NCBI RefSeq assembly: GCF_000768555.3
Contig: NZ_KN293975.1
Span: forward strand, 620,001 to 684,000
Reading direction: 5' to 3'
DNA: 64,000 nt
Source: Roseovarius mucosus DSM 17069
Lineage (GTDB): Bacteria > Pseudomonadota > Alphaproteobacteria > Rhodobacterales > Rhodobacteraceae
Positions 1-9,777 of the stretch are shown piece after piece. Position numbers and translations under genes: made by a program. Below the pieces are notes generated by a model, which was not told the DNA's origin, did no database searches, and worked only from the letters and a program-made list of their open reading frames with translations. Numbering within the stretch: position 1 is the stretch's first letter; each line of letters opens with the position of its first letter.

Positions 1-97
1 AAAAGCCACATTGTGGCATGTCCTTGGTGCCCTTCATGTAGAGCACGACATCGGCGGATTTCACGGTGTCTTCGATGCGGGTCTTGGCGTCAGTCAT
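1..97 (-). CDS. grxD: Monothiol glutaredoxin, Grx4 type (5' part only)
   Basis: Only the first 32 codons are in the window; the rest runs off the left edge. The visible protein begins MTDAKTRIEDTVKSADVVLY and reaches MPQCGF, which is the start of the CGFS active site of monothiol glutaredoxins. These proteins bind and transfer 2Fe-2S clusters, usually together with BolA-type partners. A bolA-family gene lies 250 bp upstream on the same strand, which fits that partnership. The start is the ATG at 95-97. Identification is firm from the CGF motif and context, although the conserved C-terminal glutathione-binding part cannot be checked. Confidence 0.88.
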   Translation of the reverse strand, partial: MTDAKTRIEDTVKSADVVLYMKGTKDMPQCGF

Positions 98-118
98 GAT
101 GTGTGTCCTATCGGTCTG

Positions 119-337
119 TCAATCGGCCTTGGCCGAGGTGTCGGTCTCTTCTGGGTCATACCCGGTTTCATCGTCGCCCAAAAGCGTTACATGGGTGCTG
201 TCGGTTTCTTCGCAATAGCTAAGGCCATAGGCGGCGCGCCCGTCGCGGCGATAGCGGAGGATTTCATGCCACATCGTATAGGCAAAAATTCCAGCGAAGG
301 GTAAAATCAGCAAGGCAACGAGAAGGCGGGGTTCCAT
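119..337 (-). CDS. Small single-pass membrane protein, unknown function
   Basis: The 72-residue product begins MEPRLLVALLILPFAGIFAY. It has one N-terminal hydrophobic segment (about residues 4-22), a short basic stretch (RYRRDGR) and an acidic tail rich in D and E. This suggests one transmembrane helix with a cytoplasmic tail. I chose the ATG at 335-337. A longer open frame runs upstream to 694, but it overlaps the bolA gene and has no protein-like composition. The gene sits between bolA and grxD with only 5 bp to bolA, so it is probably co-transcribed with them. I do not recognise a domain. Confidence 0.7.
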   Translation of the reverse strand: MEPRLLVALLILPFAGIFAYTMWHEILRYRRDGRAAYGLSYCEETDSTHVTLLGDDETGYDPEETDTSAKAD

Positions 338-342
338 CAGGC

Positions 343-579
343 TCAGTCGGGTGCCTTGGTCGTCAAAGCGAGTGCATGAACGGCACCATTGGGGCCGTCC
401 ATCTTGCCCTTGAGCGCGGCGTAGACGGCGCGCTGCTGCTGAACGCGATTCATGCCGCGAAAGCTCTCGTCGATCACTTCGGCGGCGAAATGCACGCCGT
501 CGTCGCCTTCGACGGTGATCTTGGCATTGGGCAGGGCCTGGCGGATCAGGGCTTCGAGATCGGAGGCGAGCATGGCCAT
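343..579 (-). CDS. BolA family protein
   Basis: The 78-residue protein begins MAMLASDLEALIRQALPNAK and has the BolA layout: an N-terminal helix, the central segment ending HFAAEVIDESFRGMNRVQQQ with the conserved F-x-G-x-x-x-V-x-Q-Q-R-x-V-Y core, and the C-terminal HALALTTKAP strand. This is the YrbA/IbaG-like short class. BolA proteins bind monothiol glutaredoxins through a shared 2Fe-2S cluster and act in iron sensing or cluster transfer. The grxD gene lies just downstream on the same strand, separated by one small membrane-protein gene. Family assignment is secure; the precise role is inferred from context. Confidence 0.9.
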   Translation of the reverse strand: MAMLASDLEALIRQALPNAKITVEGDDGVHFAAEVIDESFRGMNRVQQQRAVYAALKGKMDGPNGAVHALALTTKAPD

Positions 580-654
580 CGGTGGTCTCCTTGTCAGGTC
601 TTGCCCAAGATGTAGAGCGCCGCCGGGAGGAGTGCAAGAGAGCGTGGCACCTGC

Positions 655-718
655 CTTTCATCTGGCGCAAAATACCTCGGGGGGAGCGCCGCAAGGCGCG
701 TGGGGGGCAGCGCCCCCC
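655..718. repeat. REP-like intergenic element of Rhodobacteraceae type
   Basis: Read on the minus strand this stretch has a G6/C6 hairpin (702-707 with 713-718), then a GCGCC-GCAA-GGCGC hairpin with a GNRA-type loop (686-699), and then the motif CCGAGGTATTTTGCGCCAG followed by ATGAAAGG. From memory, this arrangement is common downstream of genes in Rhodobacteraceae genomes. It lies between the YbjN-like gene and bolA. A shorter related motif (CCTGAGTATTTGGAGAA) occurs near 34078. Repeat status is inferred, because only partial copies lie in this window. Confidence 0.5.
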
Positions 719-729
719 TCTGGCGAGGT

Positions 730-1263
730 TCAGATTTCCTCGCCCTTCTTGAGCAGATCGTCGATGAGCGCGCGTTGCAGCGCGCCGCTGTCGCCGCCAC
801 CATATTGCAGCGCGCCGCCGGAATAGAGCGTGCCGTAACTCTGGGCGAGGTTCACCACCTGACCAAGACCCGAGATGAATTCGTCCTTTTCCAGAGGTTT
901 GAGCGGATGGATGAAGGCGGCCCAGAGAATATCCTTGGCAATGGCGTAGCGCGCATCGAGAGCGGTGTCGAAATTGGCCTGCAGGACGCGGCTGAGGTCC
1001 TCGGGCGCAAGGTCTTCGGTCTTGGCCACGGGGGTCATGGCGCGCATCCGGTCGGCGGTTTCATCCGTGACGATGAGAACCTGCACGTCATTGATGCTGA
1101 GCTGCCAGACGGTGCCGTTGCTCTGCGCTTGCGGATCGAGGGCGCGGATGATCGTATCGAGCCGGTCGAGCGTCATCGCGGGTTCTGGCTCTGGGGGGGT
1201 GTCCTGTGCTGTGAGGGGCGTGGCGAGCAGGACAAGGCTGGCAAGAAGCAGACGACGGAGCAT
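730..1263 (-). CDS. Exported YbjN/secretion-chaperone-like protein
   Basis: The product is 177 residues and starts MLRRLLLASLVLLATPLTAQ, a clear signal peptide with probable cleavage near the TAQ. The mature part has an alternating strand/helix pattern (LDTIIRALDPQ, WQLSINDVQVLIV, then LQANFDTALDARYAIAKDIL), which resembles the YbjN or type III secretion chaperone-like fold. That match is a fold-level inference, so no function is claimed. The start at 1263 was preferred over upstream in-frame ATGs because AAAGGA lies just before it and the signal peptide begins there. It lies between purL and bolA on the minus strand and may be co-transcribed with them. Confidence 0.65.
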   Translation of the reverse strand: MLRRLLLASLVLLATPLTAQDTPPEPEPAMTLDRLDTIIRALDPQAQSNGTVWQLSINDVQVLIVTDETADRMRAMTPVAKTEDLAPEDLSRVLQANFDTALDARYAIAKDILWAAFIHPLKPLEKDEFISGLGQVVNLAQSYGTLYSGGALQYGGGDSGALQRALIDDLLKKGEEI

Positions 1264-1433
1264 GGACGATCCTTTCATGGCTGGCACGAGCCTGCCACGG
1301 TGGCCGTGTCTGCGCCATGGGGCTCCGGATAATGTGAAGGGGAGAGAGGGCGGTCTTAAGGGATCGTTGCGCTTATGCGATGAGCCGCGCGGGGCCCGTC
1401 CGCCGGGTGGGCGCAGCAACCTCATCGGCTGGC

Positions 1434-1451
1434 ACTTTATGCCTGTAAAGT
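1434..1451. other. Perfect inverted repeat in the purL downstream gap
   Basis: The gap 1264-1610 (347 bp) between purL and the YbjN-like gene holds no convincing ORF. It contains ACTTTA-TGCCTG-TAAAGT, a perfect 6-bp inverted repeat with a 6-base loop, about 170 bp upstream of the YbjN-like start. It also contains the purL terminator. The repeat could be an operator or a small RNA hairpin; nothing in the sequence decides between these. Confidence 0.3.
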
Positions 1452-1483
1452 ACGTCCCCGTTATCAGCGTGTTCAGACCTTGC

Positions 1484-1515
1484 AAAAGCGCCCGCCCGAG
1501 GGGGCGGACGGGCGC
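1484..1515 (-). terminator. Rho-independent terminator downstream of purL
   Basis: On the minus strand GCGCCC pairs with GGGCGC around a further GC-rich stem, and the hairpin is followed immediately by TTTT (AAAA at 1484-1487 on the plus strand). It lies about 95 bp after the purL stop codon and in the correct orientation. Confidence 0.7.
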
Positions 1516-1610
1516 TGCGCGGCGGCGCTACGCGCCTTGATTCCGCGCTTTGGAGATTGGGGCGAACGTCAGAAACAGGCCAAAATCGCCATCCTGATGT
1601 GCCTGCCTCC

Positions 1611-3776
1611 TCAGCCGAAGGTCGCCCCGAAAGTGCCCCGGAAGAGGGCCGACAATTCGGCCAGCGGCGCCTCGGATTTGCCCAAGCGCACGGTGTCGCC
1701 GGTGAAGCGCCCCACGGAGGTGAGAGGCACGCCCGCTTGACCTGCGGCGATCATGAGCGCCTCGGCCTGATCGAAATTGCAGGCGATGATATAGCGCGCC
1801 TGATCCTCGCCGAAAAGCGTGGCGGCATCATCGCTGTCGAGCTGCACGCCCACGCCAGCGGCCTCTGCCATCTCGAAGGCCGCGAGGGCCAGACCCCCAT
1901 CGCTAAGGTCGGTGCAGGCCTTGATCAGCGCATGGTTGGCGCGGATGAAATCGCCGTGGCGTTTTTCTGCGGCCAGATCCACGGGGGGGGCGTCGCCCTC
2001 GACCCGGTTGAACACCTCGGCCAGAAGTGCCGATTGGCCCAGATGCCCATGGGTTTCGCCCAAGACAAGCGCCACATGCCCATCCCGCGCCTGACCGGTG
2101 ATGGCGGTTGCGGGGTCACGGATGATGCCCACAGCGCCGATGGTCGGCGTGGGCAGGATCGCAGTGCCATCGGTTTCGTTATAGAGCGAGACGTTGCCTG
2201 ACACGATGGGCATGTCGAGGGCGGCAACCGCCTCGCCGATGCCTTTGATGGCGCCGACGAACTGCCCCATGATCTCGGGTTTTTCGGGGTTGCCGAAGTT
2301 GAGGTTGTCGGTTGTGGCAAGCGGGACTGCGCCCAGGGAAGAGAGATTGCGATAGGCCTCGGCCACCGCCTGTTTACCGCCCTCGAAAGGGTTGGCTTTG
2401 ACGTAGCGCGGGGTCACGTCGGAGGTGAAGGCCAGAAGTTTGTCGGTGCCATGCACGCGGATGAGGCCTGCGCCTTGCCCCGGCGTGCGGGCTGTGTCGG
2501 CCATGACCATGGTGTCATATTGCTCATAGACCCATTGCCGCGCGCAGTAATTGATCGAGCCGATCAATGCCTTGAGACCGTCGATGGGATCGACGCCCGG
2601 CACGCTGGCCGCATCGAGCGGAACTGCGGGCGCTGTTTCCACCCATGGCCGGTCATATTCCGGGGCAGAGCCCGAGAGGGTGGCCAAGGGCAGATCGGCC
2701 TTGATGTCATTGCCATGCAGGATGAGAAAGCGGTCTTCGGCGATGGTTTCGCCGACGATGGCGAAATCGAGGTCCCATTTCTCGAACACCGCGCGTGCCA
2801 CGGCCTCAAGCTCGGGACGCAGGACCATGAGCATGCGCTCCTGAGATTCCGAGAGCATCATCTCGTAGGCGGTCATGTTCACCTCGCGCTGCGGCACAGC
2901 GTCGAGTTGCAGCTTGACGCCCAGACCGCCCTTGTCGCCCATTTCCACGGCAGAGCAGGTGAGGCCCGCAGCACCCATGTCCTGAATGGAAATCACTGCG
3001 CCCGTGGCCATCAATTCGAGACAGGCCTCCATCAGACGCTTTTCGGTGAAGGGGTCGCCCACCTGCACGGTGGGGCGTTTTTCCTCGATGCTGTCGTCGA
3101 ATTCGGCGCTGGCCATGGTGGCACCGCCAACCCCGTCGCGTCCCGTCTTGGCCCCGAGATAGACCACGGGCATACCCACGCCCGACGCGGCGGAGTAGAA
3201 AATCTTGTCTGCCTTGGCCAGACCTGCGGCAAAGGCGTTCACAAGGCAGTTGCCGTTATAGGCCGGGTCAAACCGCACTTCGCCGCCCGCGCAGGGCACG
3301 CCAAAGCAGTTGCCATAACCGCCAACGCCCGCCACGACGCCATGCACGAGCTGGCGTGTCTTGGGGTGTGACGGCATGCCAAAGCTGAGCGAATTCATCG
3401 AGGCGATAGGGCGCGCGCCCATGGTGAATACATCGCGCAGGATGCCGCCCACGCCGGTTGCGGCCCCTTGATACGGCTCGATATAGGAGGGGTGATTGTG
3501 GCTTTCCATCTTGAAGACCACGGCCTGACCGTCCCCAATGTCGACCACGCCGGCATTTTCGCCTGGGCCGCAGATCACTTGCGGGCCGGTGGTGGGCAGG
3601 GTGCGCAACCATTTCTTGGACGACTTGTAGGAACAGTGTTCGTTCCACATGGCCGAAAAGATGCCCAGTTCGGTAAAGGTCGGCTCGCGCCCGATGATCT
3701 CGAGGATACGGTCGTATTCCTCTGGCTTGAGGCCATGGGCCGCGACGAGATCGGGGGTGATGGACGGTTCCTGCAT
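1611..3776 (-). CDS. purL: Phosphoribosylformylglycinamidine synthase subunit PurL
   Basis: This 721-residue protein is the small, multi-subunit form of FGAM synthase, which acts with PurS and PurQ and converts FGAR plus glutamine plus ATP to FGAM in purine synthesis. Recognisable blocks are [15 protein letters not shown] near residue 40, the catalytic/ATP region [20 protein letters not shown] near 85, [20 protein letters not shown] and [19 protein letters not shown]. The length matches the family. I chose the ATG at 3774-3776 ([16 protein letters not shown]), preceded by GGAG. The longer open frame to 3875 adds a proline-rich, non-conserved extension. Confidence 0.97.
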   Translation of the reverse strand: MQEPSITPDLVAAHGLKPEEYDRILEIIGREPTFTELGIFSAMWNEHCSYKSSKKWLRTLPTTGPQVICGPGENAGVVDIGDGQAVVFKMESHNHPSYIEPYQGAATGVGGILRDVFTMGARPIASMNSLSFGMPSHPKTRQLVHGVVAGVGGYGNCFGVPCAGGEVRFDPAYNGNCLVNAFAAGLAKADKIFYSAASGVGMPVVYLGAKTGRDGVGGATMASAEFDDSIEEKRPTVQVGDPFTEKRLMEACLELMATGAVISIQDMGAAGLTCSAVEMGDKGGLGVKLQLDAVPQREVNMTAYEMMLSESQERMLMVLRPELEAVARAVFEKWDLDFAIVGETIAEDRFLILHGNDIKADLPLATLSGSAPEYDRPWVETAPAVPLDAASVPGVDPIDGLKALIGSINYCARQWVYEQYDTMVMADTARTPGQGAGLIRVHGTDKLLAFTSDVTPRYVKANPFEGGKQAVAEAYRNLSSLGAVPLATTDNLNFGNPEKPEIMGQFVGAIKGIGEAVAALDMPIVSGNVSLYNETDGTAILPTPTIGAVGIIRDPATAITGQARDGHVALVLGETHGHLGQSALLAEVFNRVEGDAPPVDLAAEKRHGDFIRANHALIKACTDLSDGGLALAAFEMAEAAGVGVQLDSDDAATLFGEDQARYIIACNFDQAEALMIAAGQAGVPLTSVGRFTGDTVRLGKSEAPLAELSALFRGTFGATFG

Positions 3777-3881
3777 CGGGCGGGCTCCTTCGGGGATGTG
3801 CATGCGCGGGTCTTTAAAGCACCCGCGCGGCGGGGGGAAGGGGCGCGTGATCGGCTGTGGGAGATTTTGGGGCATGGCAGC

Positions 3882-3910
3882 AAAACGGCCCGGCCGCTGA
3901 GGGCCGGGCC
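3882..3910 (-). terminator. Terminator after the exported acidic protein gene
   Basis: The inverted repeat GGCCCGGCC (3887-3895) with GGCCGGGCC (3902-3910) has a 6-base loop. On the minus strand it is followed by GTTTT. It lies 45 bp after the stop of the gene at 3955-4491 and upstream of purL, so it separates the two. Confidence 0.7.
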
Positions 3911-3954
3911 ATAGGCGCGCCGGGAGGGAGGAGCGCGCCGTGAAACGCGGGGCG

Positions 3955-4491
3955 TTACTGCGTCATCGTCGCGACTTTTTCTGCCACGGCGGTGCGCAAT
4001 TGTTCGAGCGTCATGGCATATTCCAAGCCACCGTTTTCCCCGACGCTGAGCGTGCCTGCCTCAAAGCCGATACGCTTGGCCTGAATCTGGGCATCCGAGT
4101 TGATATCGACATAGATCAGGTGCTCGGTGCTCTCGTCGCCTTCATGCGCCACGACCTCGCCGATGATCTTGTCATCCACAGACGTGAGCGTTGCACCGGT
4201 TTCGGCCTCTGCCAGAATATTCTCGACGAGGGTCTTGCCGGCTTCGCGCTCGTCTTTTGCTGTCAGGTCCAGTTCGGTGGGCGCGTGAATGTCACCATTC
4301 TCGGCAATTGTGGCCTCTGACCAGGTGTCGGACTGCGCAGGTGCGGCAGTGTCCGCGCCTTGTTCATAGATGGCATCCACGCCGCTGTTGTCTTGCGCTT
4401 GCCGTTCAGTGCCGCCTTCGTCTGCGGCCAAGGCCGTCAGGGCGGAAACGCTTGTAAGGGCCGTTGCAAGAGCCAGTGTGCGGAACGTCAT
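3955..4491 (-). CDS. Exported acidic protein, possible PRC-barrel-like domain
   Basis: The 178-residue product starts [20 protein letters not shown] with a typical Sec signal peptide ending near LAA. The mature protein is strongly acidic. After a low-complexity segment (about 23-60), the C-terminal half contains [20 protein letters not shown] and [19 protein letters not shown], which resemble the strand pattern of PRC-barrel proteins common in alphaproteobacteria. That resemblance is weak and is offered only as a lead. The gene lies upstream of purL on the same strand but has its own strong terminator, so it is probably a separate transcription unit. Confidence 0.6.
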   Translation of the reverse strand: MTFRTLALATALTSVSALTALAADEGGTERQAQDNSGVDAIYEQGADTAAPAQSDTWSEATIAENGDIHAPTELDLTAKDEREAGKTLVENILAEAETGATLTSVDDKIIGEVVAHEGDESTEHLIYVDINSDAQIQAKRIGFEAGTLSVGENGGLEYAMTLEQLRTAVAEKVATMTQ

Positions 4492-4651
4492 AGTATCCTC
4501 CGTTTCTGCAGGGTCAGTCCTGCGATTGCATCAACGCGCCGAATGCGCGCTTGGAAGATCAACGCCGGAGGCACGGCGCGGTTCCAAACGGAATGAGAAA
4601 AGTTGAGATTCTTTCCCTCGCAGGCTCTGACGACCGCGCGGGAGGGCGCTG

Positions 4652-7131
4652 CTACTGCATCTCGGGGCGAAGGATCGTTATCCCCACCGCTGCCGCGCGG
4701 GCCAGATCGGGGTCGAGAGACATGGGGATATATTCGCCACGCCGCCAGAGTTGCGACAGGTTGTCGTAATAGCGGCTGAGGAAATGCCCCGATTGGCCGG
4801 TGGCGATGATGAACACGCTGCTGTCGGGATCGGCAAAGTCGTAGACCCCGCGATAGCCCGCGCCATGGACGTTGTGGAACGGATCCGGGCCGTTGCCGCC
4901 GCGCGTGCGCCCGCGCAAGAGCGTGTTGTCGCCCCCCGAGGTGGATTGGCGGATATTCACGAAATAGCGCAGAAGCGGCACATCGCCCAGAACCTGATGA
5001 TCATGGGTGGCCTGATGCGCGTCGCCCCATCGCAGGCTTTCGAGCGACGCGCCATAGCGCTCGGAAATCCAGATCAGCGCATCGTCGAGCGCCATGCGGG
5101 CGGTGTCGGTGCAGGTCTCGACCGCCGTTGACTGCTTGACATCGCACCAGGCGGCGGCCCCGTCGACATTACGGAACACGCGTTCGATGAAGATCGGGTC
5201 GGGATGGTCGAACTCGCGCGAGAGGGGGCCGAGGTCGTCGCGAATGAGGCGGTCCATCAGCGCGCGCATCCAGGCTGCGTAGATCAGCGGCTCGGGCAGA
5301 TGTTCGTTCATCTCGCCGTTCCAGTCGGCCAGCATGGTCAGCGCCCTTTGGCGCAGGCGTTCGGGGGTGCCTTCGGGGGCGGCTTCGCCGGTGAACCAAA
5401 GATCGGCGCCGATGAGTGGCAAGAGCGAACGGGCGGTAAAGCTGACGGTGTCCAGCTGCGCCTCGATAAAGCTGTCGCGGGTATGCACTTCGCGGCCCTG
5501 CATGAGCCTGCGCCAGCGATGGACGCGCTGCGTATCCCCCCAGAGGTGGCTTACGTGCATGGGAAAGGGGCGATCCACCACCTTGTTGTTGGTATTGCCG
5601 AGAATGCCACCCGAGGGGGGCGATGAATTCGGGGTTGGCGGCAAAGGGCAGCATGCCCTGCCAGCGGTTTTCCGGCAGCCAGCCACGCGCGGGCATGCGC
5701 CCCCTCGCTCTCGTGGCGGGCGTCGCGGCGCGGCATGGCGCCGATCAGGCGCAAGGCGATGGTGTTCTGGTCTACAAGGGTGAGGTTCTGGGAGGGCGCG
5801 ATATAGAGCCGGCTGAGGTCGATCGCCTCTTGCACGGTCTGCGCGCGCATCAGGCCGATGGCCGAGGATATGGTGGTATCCTCGGGGCTGAGCGCTGTCC
5901 AGGCGAGCGAGGCCACATGGCCCGCCGGGGTCACTTCGGCCAGATCGTAATGGCTGCCGGGCAGGACGGGGCCGTTGTCTGTCCAGCGCAGGGTGAGGGT
6001 GACGGGATCGGCATCCTTGATCTCGATGATGGAGCGCGCGGTGCGGAACTCTTTCCAGCCGTCCGGCGTGCGGTACTCATCGGGATTGTCGGGGTTCACC
6101 TCTTCGATATAAAGGTCCTGATCGTCGAGATAGGACGAGGTGACGGCCCATCCCAGCCGCGCGCTGCGCCCGGTCAGGATCGCGGGAATTCCGGGAATGG
6201 TGCCGCCGATCACGCCACCGGTTTTCAGGTCAAGCCGGGCGAGATACCAGATGTTCGGCGCGGAAAAGCCCAGGTGCGGATCATTGGCGAGAAGTGTCCC
6301 GCCCGAGGCCGAGCGCGAGGGAGCAGCGGCAAAGGCATTCGAGGCCCCGGCGAAGGCGCGGTGTTTGAAGGGCGAGAGCGGATCGTCTGTTTCGGGTTCG
6401 CTCTGCGCGACGCGCGACCAGTCCGCACCGGGAAAGAGGGCGGCATATTCAGGCAGGGCGGCGATGCCGCTGCCGGGCGCAAGAGGCATGATGTCCGCCA
6501 GACGGTCCGGGTCTTCCAGCGCCAGAGCGGCGCGGGCAAAAAGCACTTCGTTTTCGAGATGCGAAGAAAGCTGAACCGCCATGAGCTTGATCAGCGCGAT
6601 GGAGTCGGCGGGTTGCCATGGGGCGATGGGGGCGTTGAAAATGAACTGTTCCGGGGCACCGCGCCCCAGAGCCTCGCGGTTGATCTCGGTCAGGCGGGCG
6701 TTGACGCCATCGGCATAGGCCTTGAGTGCCGCCAAGGTATCGGCATCCTGCGCCGCGACCGACTGGCGCGCGAGCGTATAGAGGTCGAGCCGGCGCAGGG
6801 TGCTGTCGATCTTGACGGTGCGGGAGCCGAACACCTCTGAAAGCCGCCCCTGCACGGTGCGGCGCATGGTCATCATCTGCCAGAGCCGGTCCTGCGCGTG
6901 GGCATAGCCCAGCCCAAAGAAACTGTCGGCATCGGTTTGGCCGAGAATATGCGGCACATTGGCATTGTCGCGCACGATCTCGACCGGGGCGGAGATGCCC
7001 GAAACGGTCAGCGTCTTGTCATAGTCTGGCAGCGAGCGCGACAGCAGGAAATAGGTGCCGACCAGCGCCAGCAGCGCCAGCAGGATGGCACCGCCTGCCA
7101 ACCTCAACAACCATTTCAAGACCCCTGACAT
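4652..7131 (-). pseudogene. Penicillin acylase family hydrolase, two +1 frameshifts
   Basis: Read through, this is one gene of about 825 codons. The first frame (from 7131) gives an N-terminal membrane anchor (residues about 11-31), AHAQDRLWQMMTMRRTVQGR and GASNAFAAA with the expected N-terminal nucleophile Ser of the beta chain (S264). It also has LLANDPHLGFSAP and later PGIPAILTGRSARLGWAVTS. The frame breaks at a C5 run (5700-5704), continues for about 30 codons (RGWLPENRWQGMLPFAANPE), and breaks again at a G6 run (5615-5620). The rest, to 4652, is in a third frame and includes FHNVHGAGYRGVYD and TGQSGHFLSRYYD. Removing one base from each run restores a single uninterrupted protein. These Ntn hydrolases cleave amides such as beta-lactams or acyl-homoserine lactones. 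Confidence 0.85.
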
Positions 7132-7229
7132 GCCCCGGCACCGCCCTATTTTCCGCTTGCATCACCTGCCGGGGATAGTCAGAAAACCCCGGCAAGACAA
7201 TGGCACACAGTATGGGAGAGGACAGGACA

Positions 7230-8103
7230 ATGGCAAAACTGGCGTTTCTGGGGCTCGGGGTTATGGGCTATCCGATGGCGGGGCATCTGGCGGCAGCGGG
7301 ACATGAGGTCTGTGTCTATAACCGCACGGCGGCCAAAGCCGAAGCATGGGCGGCCCAGCATGGCGGGCGGCACGCCGCGACCCCGCGCGAGGCCGCAGCG
7401 GGGGCCGACTTCGTGATGGCCTGTGTGGGTAATGACGACGATCTGCGCTCGGTCTGTCAGGGGGCTGATGGGGCGTTTGCCGGGATGGGGCCGGGGGCGA
7501 TCTTCGTGGACCACACCACGGTGTCGTCGAAGGTCACGGCCGAGCTTTACGCCGAGGCCAAGGCGGCGGGGCTGAATTTTGTCGATGCGCCGGTGTCGGG
7601 CGGTCAGGCGGGGGGCAGAGAATGGCCAGCTTTCGATCATGTGCGGCGGTGATGAGGCGGCTTATGCGGCGGCGGAACCGGTGATGCAGGTCTATGCCAA
7701 GCTCTGCCGCCGGATCGGCGAGAGCGGGGCCGGTCAGATGACCAAGATGTGCAACCAGATCGCGATTGCCGGTCTGGTGCAGGGGCTGGCCGAGGCGCTG
7801 CATTTCGCTGAGAAGGCGGGGCTCGACGGGCGCGCGGTGGTCGAGGTCATTTCTCAGGGGGCGGCCGGATCTTGGCAGATGTCGAACCGCTATGAGACCA
7901 TGATCGACGACAAGTGGAACCACGGCTTTGCGGTCGACTGGATGCGCAAGGACCTGGGCATTTGCCTGAGCACCGCAGACGAGACCGGCGCGAGCCTGCC
8001 GGTGACGGCGCTGGTCGATCAGTTCTACAAGGATGTGCAGAAGATGGGCGGCGGGCGTTGGGATACGTCGAGCCTGTTCGCGCGCTTGCGCAAGCTGGGC
8101 TGA
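7230..8103 (+). pseudogene. 3-hydroxyisobutyrate-dehydrogenase-family oxidoreductase, frameshifted
   Basis: With one base removed from the G6 run at 7610-7615 this encodes a 290-residue NAD(P)-dependent beta-hydroxyacid dehydrogenase. It shows the N-terminal Rossmann motif LAFLGLGVMGYPMAG, the family block VDAPVSGGQAGAENGQLSIM (spanning the break), and the catalytic lysine in GAGQMTKMCNQ. The typical C-terminal helical domain ends in DTSSLFARLRK. The family reduces or oxidises substrates such as 3-hydroxyisobutyrate, tartronate semialdehyde or succinic semialdehyde; which one cannot be told here. I chose ATG 7230 because AGGACA precedes it and the Rossmann fold begins there. As written the gene is split into about 128 and 160 codons. 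Confidence 0.88.
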
Positions 8104-8114
8104 ACAAACAGGGC

Positions 8115-8140
8115 GTCAGGCGATCTTGCGGTCGCCTGAC
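8115..8140. terminator. Hairpin between convergent genes
   Basis: GTCAGGCGA (8115-8123) and TCGCCTGAC (8132-8140) form a perfect 9-bp stem just after the dehydrogenase stop. The stem overlaps the last codons of the convergent membrane-protein gene. No clear T-run follows on either strand, so termination is plausible but not certain. Confidence 0.4.
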
Positions 8141-8502
8141 AGCCATTTGCGGGTGTCGATGACGTCGAGGATGAGCGAAAAGACATCGACCGCCAGCAGG
8201 ATCAGGAGATAGGTCCGAAAGCCATCGGCGATGTCTTGGGTCAAGAGCCACAGGATCAGCCCCAGCATCGGCGTCCAGATCAGAACATGCGGCAGGGCCA
8301 TCACCTTGGAAAAGCCGCGCTCGACCAGCATCAGCACACCATTGCAGAGCATCGCGCCCACCGCCATGAGCGCCAGCCACGCGCCTGCGGGCTGTGTGAT
8401 AAAGAAGAGCGACGCGGCATTGACCGGCACGAGGATGAGCGCGACCCAAAGCTGCACCCAGAGGGGGAGGCGGCGGTAGCTCTGCCAGATTTGCAGTATC
8501 AT
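8116..8502 (-). CDS. Small polytopic membrane protein, unknown function
   Basis: The product is 128 residues and begins MILQIWQSYRRLPLWVQLWV. Four hydrophobic segments are visible: around LWVALILVPVNAASLFFI, LALMAVGAMLCNGVLMLV, VLIWTPMLGLILWLL and TYLLILLAVDVFSLILDVI. The rest is short polar loops with a basic C-terminus. ATG 8502 is chosen because AGGGG lies upstream on the minus strand. It follows the MFS gene by 14 bp and is probably co-transcribed with it. I recognise no named domain with confidence. Confidence 0.7.
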   Translation of the reverse strand: MILQIWQSYRRLPLWVQLWVALILVPVNAASLFFITQPAGAWLALMAVGAMLCNGVLMLVERGFSKVMALPHVLIWTPMLGLILWLLTQDIADGFRTYLLILLAVDVFSLILDVIDTRKWLSGDRKIA

Positions 8503-8516
8503 ATGTGCCCCTTCTA

Positions 8517-9734
8517 TCAGGCGTCCTTGGGGCGCAGCGTCAGCCATATCAGCGCGCCGCCCGCCAGCATCAGGAACGGGGCCATCGCGAGGTTTACGGA
8601 CGTCCAGCCGGCCTGAGGCGTGCCGCCGGAGCAGTTCATCAGCCCACCTGACGAGAGCGAGGCAAAGGTCACGCCGCCAAAGACGATCAGGTCGTTGAGG
8701 CCCTGCATGCGGCCACGCTCGTGCGGCGCATGGGCCCCGGCGAGCATGGTGGTGGCCCCGATAAAGCCGAAGTTCCAGCCGATGCCCAAGAGGATGAGGG
8801 CGACGAAGAAGTTTTCCAGTTGCACGCCGTTGAGGGCCACAGCCCCCGCACCGGCGAGGATGACAAGGCCGGTGGCCACGATCTTTTCCACGCCAAAGCG
8901 GGCAATCAGGTGGCCGGTGAAGAACGAGGGGATATACATGGCCAGCACATGCGCCGTGACCACATCCGCCGCGTTGCCCGCGTCAAAGCCGCAGCCGACC
9001 ACGGCGAGCGGTGTCGACGTCATCACCAGATTCATCAAAGCGTAGGACACCGTCGCGCAGATCACTGCCACGGCGATGCGCGGGGTTTTCAGGAGTTCCA
9101 TCCGTGTGCGGCCATGGGGGGCATCCACGGCGGGCACGGGTGGTTTCGGGATGTCGAGCATCAGAAAGAGGAACGCGCCTGCGATATTCAGGGCAATGAC
9201 CGCAAGATAGGTTCCGAGGAACGGGATCACCATGGCCTGCGAGGTGGCCTTGACCAGTTGTGGGCCGATCACGGCGCTGAGCAGGCCACCTGCCATGACA
9301 TAGGAAATCGCCTTGGCGCGGAAAGCGTCGCTGGCGGTATCTGCGGCGGCAAAGCGGTAAAAACCTTGGGCCGACATATAGGTGCCGGTGATCAGGCTGC
9401 CCAACAGGAAGATCGGGAATGAGGCGGTGTAAAGACCGTATGCGCCAATCGCCCCGCCGATGGCCCCGGCACAGGCGCCGATCACAAAGCCGGTGCGGCG
9501 ACCATAGCGCTGCATCAGGTGCGAAATGGGCGTGGCGGACAGCATCGAGCCCAGCACGATGAGCGATATGGGCAGGGTGGCGAAGCAGATGTTTGACGCC
9601 AGAGATTGCCCGGCAAGCCCGCCCACAACGAAGATCATCGGCATTTGCGCGCCAAGGATCGCCTGTGCGGCGACGAGAACGGCCACATTGCGCTTGGCGC
9701 GGCTGTCGTCAGGAAGGAGGGCTGTATCGGTCAT
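8517..9734 (-). CDS. MFS transporter
   Basis: The 405-residue protein has about twelve hydrophobic segments and the layout of a major facilitator. It has an MFS motif-A-like loop after helix 2 (HLMQRYGRRTGFVIGA) and an internal repeat of the same type in the second half (GHLIARFGVEKIVATG). A helix 11 region reads RMQGLNDLIVFGGVTF. The start at 9732-9734 (MTDTALLPDDSRAKRN) gives a short cytoplasmic N-terminus. It lies 43 bp after cobB and 14 bp before the small membrane protein, all on the minus strand. Substrate is unknown; placement next to cobalamin genes is not enough to call a corrinoid transporter. Confidence 0.85.
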   Translation of the reverse strand: MTDTALLPDDSRAKRNVAVLVAAQAILGAQMPMIFVVGGLAGQSLASNICFATLPISLIVLGSMLSATPISHLMQRYGRRTGFVIGACAGAIGGAIGAYGLYTASFPIFLLGSLITGTYMSAQGFYRFAAADTASDAFRAKAISYVMAGGLLSAVIGPQLVKATSQAMVIPFLGTYLAVIALNIAGAFLFLMLDIPKPPVPAVDAPHGRTRMELLKTPRIAVAVICATVSYALMNLVMTSTPLAVVGCGFDAGNAADVVTAHVLAMYIPSFFTGHLIARFGVEKIVATGLVILAGAGAVALNGVQLENFFVALILLGIGWNFGFIGATTMLAGAHAPHERGRMQGLNDLIVFGGVTFASLSSGGLMNCSGGTPQAGWTSVNLAMAPFLMLAGGALIWLTLRPKDA

Positions 9735-9777
9735 GGCGCAAGTGCTAGACCCGTCGCGCGAGGCCTGCAAGCGTAAT

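Noticed and set aside
2451..3371. 306-codon plus-strand open frame inside purL
   Set aside because: It is antisense to a fully conserved housekeeping gene.
5623..6840. 405-codon plus-strand open frame over the penicillin acylase gene
   Set aside because: It is antisense to a clear gene with conserved motifs, and the translated product is Arg/Gly-rich and unrelated to any family.
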